64,000 nucleotides of DNA from Flavobacterium segetis (GTDB taxonomy: Bacteria; Bacteroidota; Bacteroidia; Flavobacteriales; Flavobacteriaceae). A model generated the notes under the pieces. That model had not been told where the DNA came from and made no database searches. It saw only the letters and a program-made list of their open reading frames with translations. This document shows positions 1-8,822 of this stretch, piece by piece. How positions within the stretch are numbered: the stretch's first letter is position 1; each line of letters opens with the position of its first letter. Location of the stretch: positions 310,001-374,000 of the forward strand of contig NZ_FQWE01000003.1 of NCBI RefSeq assembly GCF_900129575.1. Direction: 5' to 3'. The position numbers and the translations under genes are program-made.

Positions 1-1059
1 CATTACAGCTCTATTTACGGGAGATAGAATAATTACGCTTGTTACTTCACCTCCAAAGACTGCCCTTGCAGTAGCACCGCGATCAGTAGTGATCTCTACA
101 CCGCTATTGTGTACTGTTATAGTGTTAAACAATGGATGGGTTTGATTTCCATATCCTAATGAAACATAGCCTTTCTCTACTGGATAAGGTAATCTTCCTT
201 TATTAGCTCTAAAATTATCAGCAATTATTTTTGCCTCTGGTGTAAGTTCAATTTTTGATGATGATACAGCAGCTTTAGAAACTGGAGCACTTGGATTTGC
301 TTTTGCTTTCTCTAGCGCCGCCTTTCTATTTGCAGCAGCGATAGCCTCCCTAATTAATTTATTTATTTGCCTATCAACTTGTCTATATTCTTGTTGTTTT
401 TTACCAATTTCTTTTGAAATTTTATTTTTGTCCTTTTTAAGAACATTTACTAATTTCAGTTGCTCTTTCTTTTCTTTTTCTAGTGACAAACGTTCCTTTT
501 CATTTTCAGCAATTAATTTTTGCTTCGCTGATTTTTGAACTGATAATTTATCATTAAAATCTGCTAATTTATCTGTTTTAACTTTAATTTCCTCGCCTTG
601 CATTTTTCTGTAGCCCGTATATTGTTTCATATACTGCGCTCTTTTATAGGCTTGCAAAAAACTATCTGATGAAAGAATAAACATTGCTCTGCTCTCAGAG
701 GAGCGGCTTTTATATGATTTGACAATCATTTTAGCATAATCATCTTTTAAAACTACAAGTTCTTTTTTGAGCTTATTAATTTGAACTTGATTAATATACA
801 TATCATTACTTAGCAATTTAGTTTGCTTTTCAGTGGTGTTAATCAGTTTTTCTTTAAGTTTAATTTTAGTGCTTTGAATGATGACAACATTTACTGCTGA
901 TTTCTCTTTCTTCTTTACACTTTGCAATAATTTTTCATTTTCCCGAATTTCTTGTTGAATTTGAGCTTTACGTTCTTCTAACTTTTCTTGTTGCGATTCC
1001 TGACTCCATAAGATCGAAGTCATACAAATAAAAATTAGGCTTAGGAGAAATTTTGGCAT
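1..1059 (-). CDS. Murein hydrolase activator EnvC-like protein (3' end outside the window)
   Basis: The reading frame starts at the ATG at 1057-1059 and stays open for all 353 visible codons; the C-terminus is cut off by the window edge. Residues 1-20 form a signal peptide ending near WSQ. Residues 21 to about 265 are a long, Lys/Glu/Gln-rich coiled coil. A LytM/M23 domain begins near residue 290 (GRLPYPVEKGYVSLGYG). The first zinc-ligand motif of active M23 peptidases, H-x-G-x-D, reads NSGVE here, so the domain looks catalytically degenerate, as in EnvC, which activates amidases at the division septum instead of cutting peptidoglycan itself. The gene follows a TPR protein and a DUF4292 lipoprotein, and a TAAATTTG promoter-like octamer lies at 1078-1085, so it may also have its own start. 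Confidence 0.85.
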   Translation of the reverse strand, partial: MPKFLLSLIFICMTSILWSQESQQEKLEERKAQIQQEIRENEKLLQSVKKKEKSAVNVVIIQSTKIKLKEKLINTTEKQTKLLSNDMYINQVQINKLKKELVVLKDDYAKMIVKSYKSRSSESRAMFILSSDSFLQAYKRAQYMKQYTGYRKMQGEEIKVKTDKLADFNDKLSVQKSAKQKLIAENEKERLSLEKEKKEQLKLVNVLKKDKNKISKEIGKKQQEYRQVDRQINKLIREAIAAANRKAALEKAKANPSAPVSKAAVSSSKIELTPEAKIIADNFRANKGRLPYPVEKGYVSLGYGNQTHPLFNTITVHNSGVEITTDRGATARAVFGGEVTSVIILSPVNRAVM

Positions 1060-1082
1060 GTTGAAAAAATATTTTTGCAAAT

Positions 1083-1868
1083 TTACTTAATTATAATTCT
1101 TTTGTACCCATTTGGCACACTATAAGGAAAAGAAAGTTCTTCGTTGAATGATACAGAGTTGTATTCTAGATTTATTTCAGTGTTTCCCTTTTTTTGAAAT
1201 GTGTTTATTACAACGCTGGTTGGTAATATTGCCTCGTTGTACACTTTATTGTCTGCATAAGCGACCTTAATCATGCGCTCTTCAGCGGTTTGTGTGATTT
1301 CTTGCTTTTGAACTAAAAACTTATCAGCATCTAAAAAAAATGATTTTTTTGTGTTTTTATTCGATAAATCATCTAAACGATACGTTTGTTCAAAAATTGA
1401 TTCTAAATATTTACCCTTACTTAAATCATCAATTGCTTGTCCTAATAACATATTTTGGATTTTGCTATAATCTAAATCAGTTCCTAACCATTGACTCAAA
1501 CTACTAAAATCTCCTTCAAAATATTTTCCTCCTATCTTTTCATAATAGTTCACTGAAGTTGGCGTGATCAGCGCTTTAGCCATTGTTATTCCAAGAAATC
1601 GAATGCTTACTAAAATTTGTTCATCTTTTTTGATTCGTATTTCAGCGGTAACATTTTGTGTTTGCTTATCATCTGCATAGCGTGCGCTTGATTTAATATA
1701 TAATGTCGAAAATTGATTTTTATTGTTGTTATATTTATCAATTATTTTTTTAGCCGACATAAAATTAGCCGTTTCTAAAGGCTCATTACTTGCTGCAACG
1801 GCGATAGCTTTTGTTTTACAGGAAACTATAAAAGCAGAAAGTACTACCAATAATATTGTTTTTTTCAT
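1083..1868 (-). CDS. DUF4292 family lipoprotein
   Basis: This is a 261-residue exported lipoprotein. A short signal sequence ends in the lipobox IVSC, with Cys17 as the lipidated residue. The rest is soluble, with alternating beta-strand-like segments, which fits the DUF4292 family of Bacteroidota; from memory that family is related in fold to LolA/LolB lipid carriers, so an outer-membrane or periplasmic lipid-binding role is possible but inferred. Its ATG overlaps the stop codon of the upstream TPR gene by one base (TAATG), so translation is probably coupled. The next gene, encoding the EnvC-like protein, starts 23 bp downstream. The TPR-DUF4292-EnvC order is one I recognise from other flavobacteria. 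Confidence 0.8.
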   Translation of the reverse strand: MKKTILLVVLSAFIVSCKTKAIAVAASNEPLETANFMSAKKIIDKYNNNKNQFSTLYIKSSARYADDKQTQNVTAEIRIKKDEQILVSIRFLGITMAKALITPTSVNYYEKIGGKYFEGDFSSLSQWLGTDLDYSKIQNMLLGQAIDDLSKGKYLESIFEQTYRLDDLSNKNTKKSFFLDADKFLVQKQEITQTAEERMIKVAYADNKVYNEAILPTSVVINTFQKKGNTEINLEYNSVSFNEELSFPYSVPNGYKRIIIK

Positions 1869-3217
1869 TACTTTTTTTCTTTTAATAATTGATTGGCTTT
1901 AGAGAAATACAAGTCTTTTTTCTTAAAATCTCCAAGACCATTAAAGGCTTCTCCTAACTGAATATTGAAATTAATTTCTAATTCTTTGTCCTCTACTACA
2001 TAATCTATGCCCATTTCTAATATATCTTTTGCTTTTTTAAATTCTAGTAATTGATTATTAGCTAAAGCCGCGTAATAATAAAACTGAGGTTGCGTAGGAA
2101 AGCTTTCCATAAGTACTGTTGCCCTCTTTGCTAAACTATCAAATTGTTTTGTTTCTGTAAGTGCTTGAAGCAAAAATAAATTTGTTTCAATAGATTCATC
2201 TGATCCATTATTAAGTGCTTTTTCAAAATATTTAATGGCATTCTCCCATTGCTTTTTACTAAAAAAAAACTTGCCTATTTCTTGAGCAGCATTTATAGAT
2301 TTATCCTTTTCAAAATAACCAACTGCTTTCTCCAAATCAGAAGAATATTGTGGGTTTATAATCGAATAAAGCAAAAACTCGTTAAGAATACGGTGTTTAA
2401 TTTTAGAATCAATTTTAGAACTTCCTAAAACTGTATTCATCGCCTTAACAGCATTTACACCGTCATTTTCATCTAAATATTTTTTGAATAAAGTAACTTG
2501 TGCCCATGCTGAATTTGGAATTGCTTTTTCCAGTTTTTTTACAATTTCAAAACCTTTACTCTCTTCATTGTTTTTAGAATATAAAAAAATCAAGCTAATA
2601 TAATTAGACTCTTCGTTAGGGTATTTTTCGATTTGTGAAATTAAATTACTAATTTCTATATTTTGAAAATTGCCTTGAGACATTATTTGGCTCTTGTATA
2701 ATTCTCTACGATCTGTTTTTCCAATTGTTTCGTCGAGTTCCTGAATTAAGATTAACGCTTTTTCAAATTGTTTTGTACCCATATAAAGCGACGCTAAATC
2801 TTCTTTGTACTTGGGGTCAAATTCAATTAACTTATTAATTACAGTAATTCCTTGATTAAGATTTTTAGTTTCATAAGTTACATCATACATTCCCATCCAA
2901 AACCACTTGTTTTTAGGATCCGTTTTTGCGGCTTTTTCAAAGGAGCTGTATGCATTATTATAGTCTTTTAAGGCGAAGTAATTTTTACCTAATTCGAAAT
3001 TTACTGTCGCATCATTAGCTTTAATTTTATCTGCTTTTTCAAGCGCTATAATTGCTTTATCATAATTTTCAATTCCTTTTTGAAGTAGTGATTCATAAAA
3101 AAGCTCCTGGAATTGATCCGTATCCAGTTTTATTTCTTCAGGCTCTACTTGTGCCCACAGCAAAGCCGTATTGCATTGCAAGACAAATAGTAATCCAATG
3201 TAAAACTTTCTTTTCAT
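1868..3217 (-). CDS. Exported tetratricopeptide-repeat protein
   Basis: The 449-residue product has a signal peptide (residues 1 to about 23, ending LLWAQ) and then an array of TPR-type helical pairs through most of its length, for example around residues 55-105 (IIALEKADKIKANDATVNFE) and 320-345 (QWENAIKYFEKALNNG). TPR domains act as protein-interaction scaffolds, and here the protein would sit in the periplasm. It is co-oriented with a nucleotidyltransferase 29 bp upstream and overlaps the DUF4292 lipoprotein gene by one base, so it belongs to a four-gene envelope operon. No enzymatic motif is visible and the partner is unknown. Confidence 0.8.
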   Translation of the reverse strand: MKRKFYIGLLFVLQCNTALLWAQVEPEEIKLDTDQFQELFYESLLQKGIENYDKAIIALEKADKIKANDATVNFELGKNYFALKDYNNAYSSFEKAAKTDPKNKWFWMGMYDVTYETKNLNQGITVINKLIEFDPKYKEDLASLYMGTKQFEKALILIQELDETIGKTDRRELYKSQIMSQGNFQNIEISNLISQIEKYPNEESNYISLIFLYSKNNEESKGFEIVKKLEKAIPNSAWAQVTLFKKYLDENDGVNAVKAMNTVLGSSKIDSKIKHRILNEFLLYSIINPQYSSDLEKAVGYFEKDKSINAAQEIGKFFFSKKQWENAIKYFEKALNNGSDESIETNLFLLQALTETKQFDSLAKRATVLMESFPTQPQFYYYAALANNQLLEFKKAKDILEMGIDYVVEDKELEINFNIQLGEAFNGLGDFKKKDLYFSKANQLLKEKK

Positions 3218-3246
3218 AATTCAGTTTTCTAGAGGCGCAACTAAAA

Positions 3247-4257
3247 TTATTCTAAAACCGAATAATCACCTATACTAATACTTGTAAAGTTACCATCAAA
3301 ACTAGTATGATTACCTATCATCGCATTATCTAAACGAGCATTTATTATGTGCGAGTGTGTTTGAACTAAGCTGTTTTTAATAGTGCTGTTTTGGACATGA
3401 CATCCATCTCCTAATGAAACATTTGGACCAACGGTAGTATTAATCAAAGTTATATTTTTACCTATGTAACAGGGCGGAACGATGGTAGAGTTTTCTAATT
3501 TTACATCATAATCTACCAAGTGTTCTCCGTCATTATGAAGGAAACCTAACATTCTTGAATTAGTTTCTACTGTTACATTTTTATTACCACAATCCATCCA
3601 TTCATCTACTTTACCTGGAACAAATGTCATCCCTTTAGCCATCATTTGCTTAATTCCATCATTAATTTGGTATTCGCCACTATGAATTATATTGTTATCT
3701 AAAACCCACTGCAATTCATTTTTTAAAACGGCCACATCCTTAAAATAATAGATTCCAATCACAGCCAGATCAGATACAAATTCAGCAGGTTTCTCTACTA
3801 ATTCTACTATTTCATTAGCATCATTTAATTTCACAACACCAAAGGCCTCGGGTTGATCGACTTGTTTAACCCAAATTACACTATCAGCATTTTTATCTAA
3901 ATCAAAATCAGCACGTATTAGCGTATCAGCGTAAGCGATAACTGCCGGCCCGGATAATGAATCTTTTGCACACATGATTGCGTGACCAGTTCCCAGCGCT
4001 TCGTTTTGGTAATAAATAGTTCCTTTAGCGCCAAGTTTAGTGGCAATTGCTATTAATTCCTCTTCTACTTTTTTTCCAAAAGTTTCATGAATGATAAAGG
4101 CAACTTCCTCAATGTGTTGTTGCAAGACTCCTGCAATATCTTCTACTAAACGATGCACAATTGGTTTGCCAGCAATAGGAATTAATGGTTTAGGAATAGT
4201 TAAAGTATGTGGGCGAAGCCTTGATCCACGGCCAGCCATTGGGACAATTATTTTCAT
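3247..4257 (-). CDS. Sugar-phosphate nucleotidyltransferase (NDP-sugar pyrophosphorylase)
   Basis: The protein has 336 residues. The N-terminal Rossmann-like nucleotidyltransferase domain shows the nucleotide-binding signature GRGSRLRPHT (about residues 9-18) and the PKPLIPIAGKP segment (about 23-33), the hallmarks of enzymes that transfer a nucleoside monophosphate to a sugar 1-phosphate. Later come AYADTLI, a DxD-like metal site near residue 112, and VEKPAEF. From about residue 250 the sequence turns into left-handed beta-helix hexapeptide repeats (NITLINTTVGPNVSLGDGCH). The family includes glucose-1-phosphate thymidylyl- and mannose-1-phosphate guanylyltransferases; which sugar and nucleotide are used cannot be read from the sequence. 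It heads the operon with the TPR, DUF4292 and EnvC-like genes. Confidence 0.85.
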   Translation of the reverse strand: MKIIVPMAGRGSRLRPHTLTIPKPLIPIAGKPIVHRLVEDIAGVLQQHIEEVAFIIHETFGKKVEEELIAIATKLGAKGTIYYQNEALGTGHAIMCAKDSLSGPAVIAYADTLIRADFDLDKNADSVIWVKQVDQPEAFGVVKLNDANEIVELVEKPAEFVSDLAVIGIYYFKDVAVLKNELQWVLDNNIIHSGEYQINDGIKQMMAKGMTFVPGKVDEWMDCGNKNVTVETNSRMLGFLHNDGEHLVDYDVKLENSTIVPPCYIGKNITLINTTVGPNVSLGDGCHVQNSTIKNSLVQTHSHIINARLDNAMIGNHTSFDGNFTSISIGDYSVLE

Positions 4258-4270
4258 TTAAATTTTTTTA

Positions 4271-4362
4271 AACGCAAAGTTCACAAAGATTTTTCGCAAA
4301 GTTCACGAAGGTTTATATTATTATTTTCAGTCACAGATTAAACTGATTTCCGCAGATTTTTA
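4271..4362. repeat. Degenerate intergenic repeat of the CGCAAAG / CGCAGATT type
   Basis: The gap between the nucleotidyltransferase and dut genes holds two near-direct copies of CGCAAAGTTCAC (4273-4284 and 4295-4306) and then TCACAGATT and CGCAGATTTT (4331-4360). The same vocabulary recurs at 16852-16865 and 17141-17191. No open reading frame is present. These look like remnants of an intergenic repeat family; no function is evident. Confidence 0.5.
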
Positions 4363-4439
4363 TAAGTTATAATTAAATATTTTAGTAGTATAGTCGTTTT
4401 TAGTGTAACTATCTTTTAACTACATGCAAACTCTGCGTA

Positions 4440-4874
4440 CTACTTTACTCCCGTACTCCCAAAACCACCTTCTCCTCTTTCTGTTTGAGATAATTCTTGT
4501 ACTTCGATCCAATTTGCGCGTTCATGTTTTGCGATTATGAGTTGTGCGATGCGTTCGCCATTTTGCACTACAAAATCTTCATTGGATAAATTTACTAAAA
4601 TCACACCAATTTCGCCTCGATAATCCGCATCAATTGTTCCCGGTGAATTAAGAACCGTAACTCCGTTTTTGAAAGCGAGACCGCTTCGAGGTCTCACTTG
4701 CGCCTCATAACCTATAGGTAAGGCAATAAAAAGACCCGTTTTTACGATGGCTCTTTCTAGAGGTTTAAGTGTTATTGAATCTATAATATTAGCTCGCAAA
4801 TCCATTCCTGCTGAAGCTATCGTTTCATAACTAGGCAATTGATGTGCTGATTTGTTGATGATGTCTATTGTCAT
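4440..4874 (-). CDS. dut: Deoxyuridine 5'-triphosphate nucleotidohydrolase (dUTPase)
   Basis: This 144-residue protein hydrolyses dUTP to dUMP and pyrophosphate, keeping uracil out of DNA and supplying dUMP for thymidylate synthesis. All five motifs of homotrimeric dUTPases are present in order: AGMDLRA (1), [12 protein letters not shown] (2), [13 protein letters not shown] with the catalytic Asp (3), ERIAQLII (4) and the flexible C-terminal [10 protein letters not shown] arm (5). Length is normal for the family. It is monocistronic in appearance: 182 bp of repeat-like sequence separates it from the downstream gene, and a palindromic intergenic element lies upstream. Confidence 0.97.
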   Translation of the reverse strand: MTIDIINKSAHQLPSYETIASAGMDLRANIIDSITLKPLERAIVKTGLFIALPIGYEAQVRPRSGLAFKNGVTVLNSPGTIDADYRGEIGVILVNLSNEDFVVQNGERIAQLIIAKHERANWIEVQELSQTERGEGGFGSTGVK

Positions 4875-4939
4875 TTTTTCTTGTTTTATAAATCGAAAAA
4901 TACGTTTATGAATTGGTATTTATTTTTATTTCTAAGTCT

Positions 4940-5090
4940 TAGCCGTGATGGAAGTGAAAAGCCTTTTTTTATAAAACTGTATTTTTTCTTGTACAAAAAG
5001 AGCGACTGCAAGAAGCTCCTTTTTGTGCTTAGAAAAAAACAGTTTTAGGAAAAAGCTTGAAACGTACAGCGCGATTAGCTCCCATAGCAT
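4940..5090. repeat. Palindromic intergenic element, copy A
   Basis: This gap contains nested inverted repeats. An outer stem pairs AAAACTGT (4973-4980) with ACAGTTTT (5039-5046), extended by T-rich/A-rich arms. An inner hairpin pairs ACAAAAAGAGC (4993-5003) with GCTCCTTTTTGT, with one bulged base. The element is bounded by TTAGCCGTGATGGAAGTG on the left and GCGCGATTAGCTCC on the right. A second element with the same architecture lies at 27441-27590 (TTAGCCCAGATTAAAATG ... GGAATAGCTTC), including the shared GCGAC...GAAGCTC core. It may act as a terminator for the flippase gene, but the conserved flanks suggest a dispersed repeat family. Confidence 0.6.
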
Positions 5091-5095
5091 AGGAT

Positions 5096-6562
5096 TTACT
5101 TTGATTTTCGTTTTAAAATAGTAGTTAATAATTCTTTTTCGTTGTAATATATGAAGTATAAAAAAATTGTTAATAACGATATACCTACGAAATAATTTTC
5201 TCGGAAACCATAAAATGATAATGCCGAAAACCCAATAGAAATAATCAAATACATCCCTATTTTATTGATGTCATACGGAATAGGATAATATTTATTACCA
5301 AAATAATAAGAGATTCCCATCATGCTGCCATAAGCAGCAATAGTTGCAATTGCAGATCCGTAATAGCTCAGTGTAGGAATCAATAAGTAATTGAGTGCTA
5401 ATGTGATTAAAGCTCCTACTATAGAAATGTAGGCGCCGTAATGCGTTTTATCAATAAGTTTGTACCAGACTGAAAGATTGGTATAAATTCCCAGAAAGAA
5501 ATTTGCTAATATGATTAGTGGTACTACTTTCATTGCTTCCCAGTAGGATTTATCTTGGATCATAATTATTTTTAAGATATCGGCAAAAACGATTACGGAG
5601 AGCAAAATAAAAGAACCAAAAATGACAAAATATTTAGTGATTGTGGCATAGGTTTGTGGCGCATCTTTGCTGGCAGCATGACTAAAAAAGAAAGGTTCTA
5701 TTCCTAATGTATATGCGTTCCGGTACAAGACCATAAATAAACCAAGCTTATAACAGGCGGAGTAAACTCCAACCTCCGCAGTAGCTATATTTGGCGGTAA
5801 TAAGTAGCCAAGTAAAATTTTATCAAATTGTTCGTTGATGGCATATGCGATTCCGGCAATCATTATTGGCATGCTATACTTCATCATTTTTTTCCAAAGA
5901 AGGTAATCAAATTGCCATTTTAGCTTGGCATAATTTGGCAAAAGGACAATGAATGTAAGCAAACTTGCTATAATATTTGACACAAAAATATATCCTATTT
6001 GGAAATTTTCAATGTATAAATTGCTTAAAATATGATTTGGATTTGATTGTGCTACTACTGGCAAATAAATTAAAAAGAAGATATTTAAAAACAAGTTTAC
6101 GGCTACGTTTCCTATTTTTATGATTGCGTATTGAATAGGTCTTTGATTAACACGTAATTTAGAAAAAGGAATAATTACCAGTGCATCAAGTACTAAAATC
6201 CAGGTGGTGTAAGTTATATACTGCTCGTTAATCCCAGACCACGAGGCTATAGAATTGCGAAATAACAAAGCAACTAGTAAAAATAAAAGTGAAGTCCAAA
6301 AAATTGAAACGGAACTAGTTTCTACTACAGCGGTTTTGTTAGTTTCCTTATTATAAAATCTAAAAAAAGCAGTTTCCATCCCGTAGGACAAGAAAACATT
6401 AAAAAAAATCATTCCTGCAAAAATGATAGAGATTTTACCATACTCCTCTTTTGGGAGTTCAGATGTATAAAGCGGTACTAATATAAAACTGAACATTCGC
6501 GGGATTACTGTTGCTAATCCGTAAATCGCGGTTTGTTTAAGAAGATTTTTATATAATCCCAA
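5096..6562 (-). CDS. Polysaccharide flippase (Wzx/oligosaccharide exporter family)
   Basis: The 488-residue protein is hydrophobic throughout, with about 12-14 transmembrane helices, and has no soluble domain. The N-terminal MGLYKNLLKQTAIYGLATVIPRM followed by paired helices is typical of the MATE-like/MviN-Wzx polysaccharide transporter superfamily, which flips undecaprenyl-linked oligosaccharides across the inner membrane. The substrate is unknown. The gene stands alone between two intergenic gaps; a TATTTTTG promoter-like octamer lies 28 bp upstream of its start. The exopolysaccharide genes at 31.7-36.1 kb could be functional partners, but that is only inference. Confidence 0.85.
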   Translation of the reverse strand: MGLYKNLLKQTAIYGLATVIPRMFSFILVPLYTSELPKEEYGKISIIFAGMIFFNVFLSYGMETAFFRFYNKETNKTAVVETSSVSIFWTSLLFLLVALLFRNSIASWSGINEQYITYTTWILVLDALVIIPFSKLRVNQRPIQYAIIKIGNVAVNLFLNIFFLIYLPVVAQSNPNHILSNLYIENFQIGYIFVSNIIASLLTFIVLLPNYAKLKWQFDYLLWKKMMKYSMPIMIAGIAYAINEQFDKILLGYLLPPNIATAEVGVYSACYKLGLFMVLYRNAYTLGIEPFFFSHAASKDAPQTYATITKYFVIFGSFILLSVIVFADILKIIMIQDKSYWEAMKVVPLIILANFFLGIYTNLSVWYKLIDKTHYGAYISIVGALITLALNYLLIPTLSYYGSAIATIAAYGSMMGISYYFGNKYYPIPYDINKIGMYLIISIGFSALSFYGFRENYFVGISLLTIFLYFIYYNEKELLTTILKRKSK

Positions 6563-6589
6563 AATGGTTTTTTATTAAAATTAAAGTTA

Positions 6590-6597
6590 CAAAAATA
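6590..6597 (-). promoter_or_regulatory. Putative -7 element for the flippase gene
   Basis: On the minus strand the sequence reads TATTTTTG, matching the Bacteroidota TAnnTTTG -7 consensus. It lies 28 bp upstream of the flippase start. No clear -33 element was identified. Confidence 0.35.
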
Positions 6598-6668
6598 ACC
6601 ATTTCTTTCTTTGAAAGGAGAAAAGCGGTCAATTGTTTTGAGTGTGGGAACGAGGACTGAATTTCTAA

Positions 6669-7130
6669 TTAGTTGGCTGTTTTTTCAATGAGGTTTGTGA
6701 TTTTGAAATAATATGTTTTGCTTTTGTTTTTATATTCCAAAATGGCTTCGTCCCGTTTTAAATCAAAATGTGTTTTTTTAAGAACAGGCGCTTTGTTTCC
6801 ATATTCTTTAGCACCGTCAGAATCTAAAATAATATCATTGGTTTGCTTGTTTTGTTCTAGATGAGCTACGAAAGAAGTTTTATTTATTTCTTCAAATTTT
6901 GCCGTTTGATTATTGAAATATACTTTTTCTAATAGTATGTTTTCTCCTAATTTATTTTTGAATTCAATGTAGAAATCAACTTGACTTTCAGTATTACCAA
7001 AATTCTCTTTTTGATAAAAAATGGATTTAATTTCCTGTGGAAATTCCAGTTGCACTTCTTGTTTCATAGCACAAAAAGTAAAATTAAGCGTAATAATAGA
7101 TACCAAGATTATCGTGAAAAATCTTTTCAT
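6669..7130 (-). CDS. Small exported protein, function unknown
   Basis: The product has 153 residues. It starts with a basic n-region and a hydrophobic stretch (MKRFFTIILVSIITLNFTFC), followed by a hydrophilic, beta-rich domain without a motif I recognise. Cys20 could be lipidated, but FTFC is a poor lipobox, so ordinary secretion is equally possible. It lies 10 bp downstream of the GNAT acetyltransferase gene in the same direction and is probably co-transcribed with it. There is no basis for a specific function. Confidence 0.65.
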   Translation of the reverse strand: MKRFFTIILVSIITLNFTFCAMKQEVQLEFPQEIKSIFYQKENFGNTESQVDFYIEFKNKLGENILLEKVYFNNQTAKFEEINKTSFVAHLEQNKQTNDIILDSDGAKEYGNKAPVLKKTHFDLKRDEAILEYKNKSKTYYFKITNLIEKTAN

Positions 7131-7140
7131 TAGTATTGAA

Positions 7141-7584
7141 TTAACTAAGACCGTTTTCGTTTAAAATTTTTAAAAAATGAAATCCTTTGGGAGCGTATCC
7201 TTGATTGTAATAAAAACGATGCGCATTGTAGTTACCTGTGAAAGCATCTAGGACTATCATTGTACAATTAGTTTCTTTACCAATGATATCAATATAATCA
7301 GTCATCATCTTTCCAACGCCCTTTTTCCGATGATCGGGATGAACGATGAAATTATCTATTTCTAGGTATTTTCCTGACCATAGTTTAGTCCCTGACCATA
7401 ATCCCGAAAGACCAACGCAAAGATCACCCTCAAAAACCGCAACTTGTTTATAATTATTTGGAATCATATCAGTGAGATATGCATCATACTTCTCTAAACT
7501 GAAATTAGTATATAAATATTGCATGACAGGAAACTGCGCGAGCATTTCTTGCTTAGTGATTAGTTCTTTAATGTGTAGGTGCAT
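7141..7584 (-). CDS. GNAT-family N-acetyltransferase
   Basis: The 147-residue protein covers a single GNAT fold. The acetyl-CoA-binding motif A is clear: VHPDHRKKGVGKMMTDYI (about residues 82-99), with the R/Q-x-x-G-x-G/A loop as RKKGVG. Motif B follows with NAHRFYYNQGY (about 120-130). Such enzymes move an acetyl group from acetyl-CoA to an amine; the substrate cannot be inferred. A TAAGTTTG promoter-like element lies 31 bp upstream, and the next gene follows after 10 bp. Confidence 0.85.
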   Translation of the reverse strand: MHLHIKELITKQEMLAQFPVMQYLYTNFSLEKYDAYLTDMIPNNYKQVAVFEGDLCVGLSGLWSGTKLWSGKYLEIDNFIVHPDHRKKGVGKMMTDYIDIIGKETNCTMIVLDAFTGNYNAHRFYYNQGYAPKGFHFLKILNENGLS

Positions 7585-7614
7585 TTGCGAAGTAAAAGGA
7601 TGAAATTAATAGAG

Positions 7615-7622
7615 CAAACTTA
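7615..7622 (-). promoter_or_regulatory. Putative -7 element for the GNAT gene
   Basis: The minus strand reads TAAGTTTG, an exact TAnnTTTG match 31 bp upstream of the acetyltransferase start. Confidence 0.35.
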
Positions 7623-7841
7623 GATAAAAATCTTTAATGAAAAAAACGTCGTAAGAATCCGATTTTCGTGTTCATTCTAAAGATTTTCTTATCCGATGAT
7701 GTTTATAAAATAATTACACATAGGCCTAAAATTATCAGTGCCAATAATCAAAATACGTGTCTTGTTTTATTCAACCAAAATCTGTAAAATTGTTACTTAT
7801 CAAAATGATATTTACTTTCAAAACTATATTTTAGAAATCAT

Positions 7842-7908
7842 AAGCCAGCATTGGTTACAAACAGCAAAATATACCCACAAAAAAAGCCAACAAATTGCTG
7901 GCTTAAAT
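7842..7908 (-). terminator. Rho-independent terminator of the ATP synthase operon, with a competing longer stem
   Basis: Downstream of atpG the minus-strand transcript would form a stem of AAGCCA with TGGCTT (7884-7889 and 7899-7904) followed by a run of seven U. A second, perfect 10-base inverted repeat, TAAGCCAGCA at 7841-7850 with TGCTGGCTTA at 7896-7905, uses the same upstream arm, so two structures compete. The rest of the 7623-7938 gap holds no credible gene: the open stretch at 7738-7977 on the plus strand lacks a ribosome-binding site, runs antisense into atpG and has no recognisable protein features. Confidence 0.75.
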
Positions 7909-7938
7909 TTTTTATTTTTCTTCGAGAGCTATAATTCT

Positions 7939-8799
7939 CTATCCTTTCAAAGCTTCTGCTCCACCTACGATCTCTAAGATCTCATTAGTAATAGCTGCTT
8001 GACGCGCTTTATTATATGTTAATTTCAATTGATTTCTCAATTCTGTTGCGTTATCTGTTGCTTTGTGCATAGCAGTCATACGCGCTCCGTGCTCTGAGGC
8101 AAATGAATCACGAATTCCTTTATACAATTGTGTTTTCAGTGATTTTGGAATCAAGGTTAATACAATTTCTTCTTTTGAAGGTTCAAAAAGATAATCTCCA
8201 AGAGTTACAGCAACATCTGATTGAATTGGCGCAAGTGGTAAAAACTGCTCCGTTTGTACTATTTGTGTCGCAGCATTTTTAAATTGGTTGTAGATCAACT
8301 CAATTTTATCGTAGTCACCTGAAACAAACTTATGAGTTAAGTCATCAGCAATTTTAGCTACGTTATCAAAAGTCAAGTCATCAAAAACGGAACTTTCGTT
8401 AGCTACAACAGGAAGCGTCTTGCTCAAAACATCATTTCCTTTTTTACCAATAGCAAAAACATCCACTTGTTTACCAGCATAATAAACGGCACGACTTTTA
8501 GCTTCTTTAATGGCATTAGTATTAAACGCACCCGCTAAACCTCTGTTTGAAGTTATAACTACAAGTAATACTTTTTTGATATCACGTTGCACTGTATACT
8601 CACCACCAGCATCACCTTCTAGTGTAGCAGATAGATTTTGTAACAACTCTGTCAATTTTTCGGCATAAGGACGCATTGCTGTAATTGCATCTTGTGCTTT
8701 CTTTAGCTTTGCTGCAGAAACCATTTTCATCGCTGATGTAATTTGCATCGTAGATGAAACGGAAGTAATTCTATTACGGATTTCCTTTAAATTGGCCAT
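7939..8799 (-). CDS. atpG: F-type ATP synthase subunit gamma
   Basis: This is the central-stalk subunit (286 residues) whose rotation couples proton flow through the c-ring to catalysis in the alpha3beta3 head. Both conserved helices of the coiled-coil rotor are visible: the N-terminal NRITSVSSTMQITSAMKMVS segment (about residues 8-27) and the C-terminal KARQAAITNEILEIVGGAEAL. It is the last gene of the atpBEFHAG cluster, 73 bp after atpA, with a terminator just downstream. atpD and atpC do not follow, so beta and epsilon must be encoded elsewhere, as is usual in Bacteroidota. Confidence 0.97.
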   Translation of the reverse strand: MANLKEIRNRITSVSSTMQITSAMKMVSAAKLKKAQDAITAMRPYAEKLTELLQNLSATLEGDAGGEYTVQRDIKKVLLVVITSNRGLAGAFNTNAIKEAKSRAVYYAGKQVDVFAIGKKGNDVLSKTLPVVANESSVFDDLTFDNVAKIADDLTHKFVSGDYDKIELIYNQFKNAATQIVQTEQFLPLAPIQSDVAVTLGDYLFEPSKEEIVLTLIPKSLKTQLYKGIRDSFASEHGARMTAMHKATDNATELRNQLKLTYNKARQAAITNEILEIVGGAEALKG

Positions 8800-8822
8800 T
8801 TTATTTTTAGTAATTAGTAAAT

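Noticed and set aside
7738..7977. Open stretch on the plus strand (79 codons) between GNAT and atpG
   Set aside because: No ribosome-binding site or recognisable protein, and it runs antisense into the end of atpG; it also contains the terminator region.
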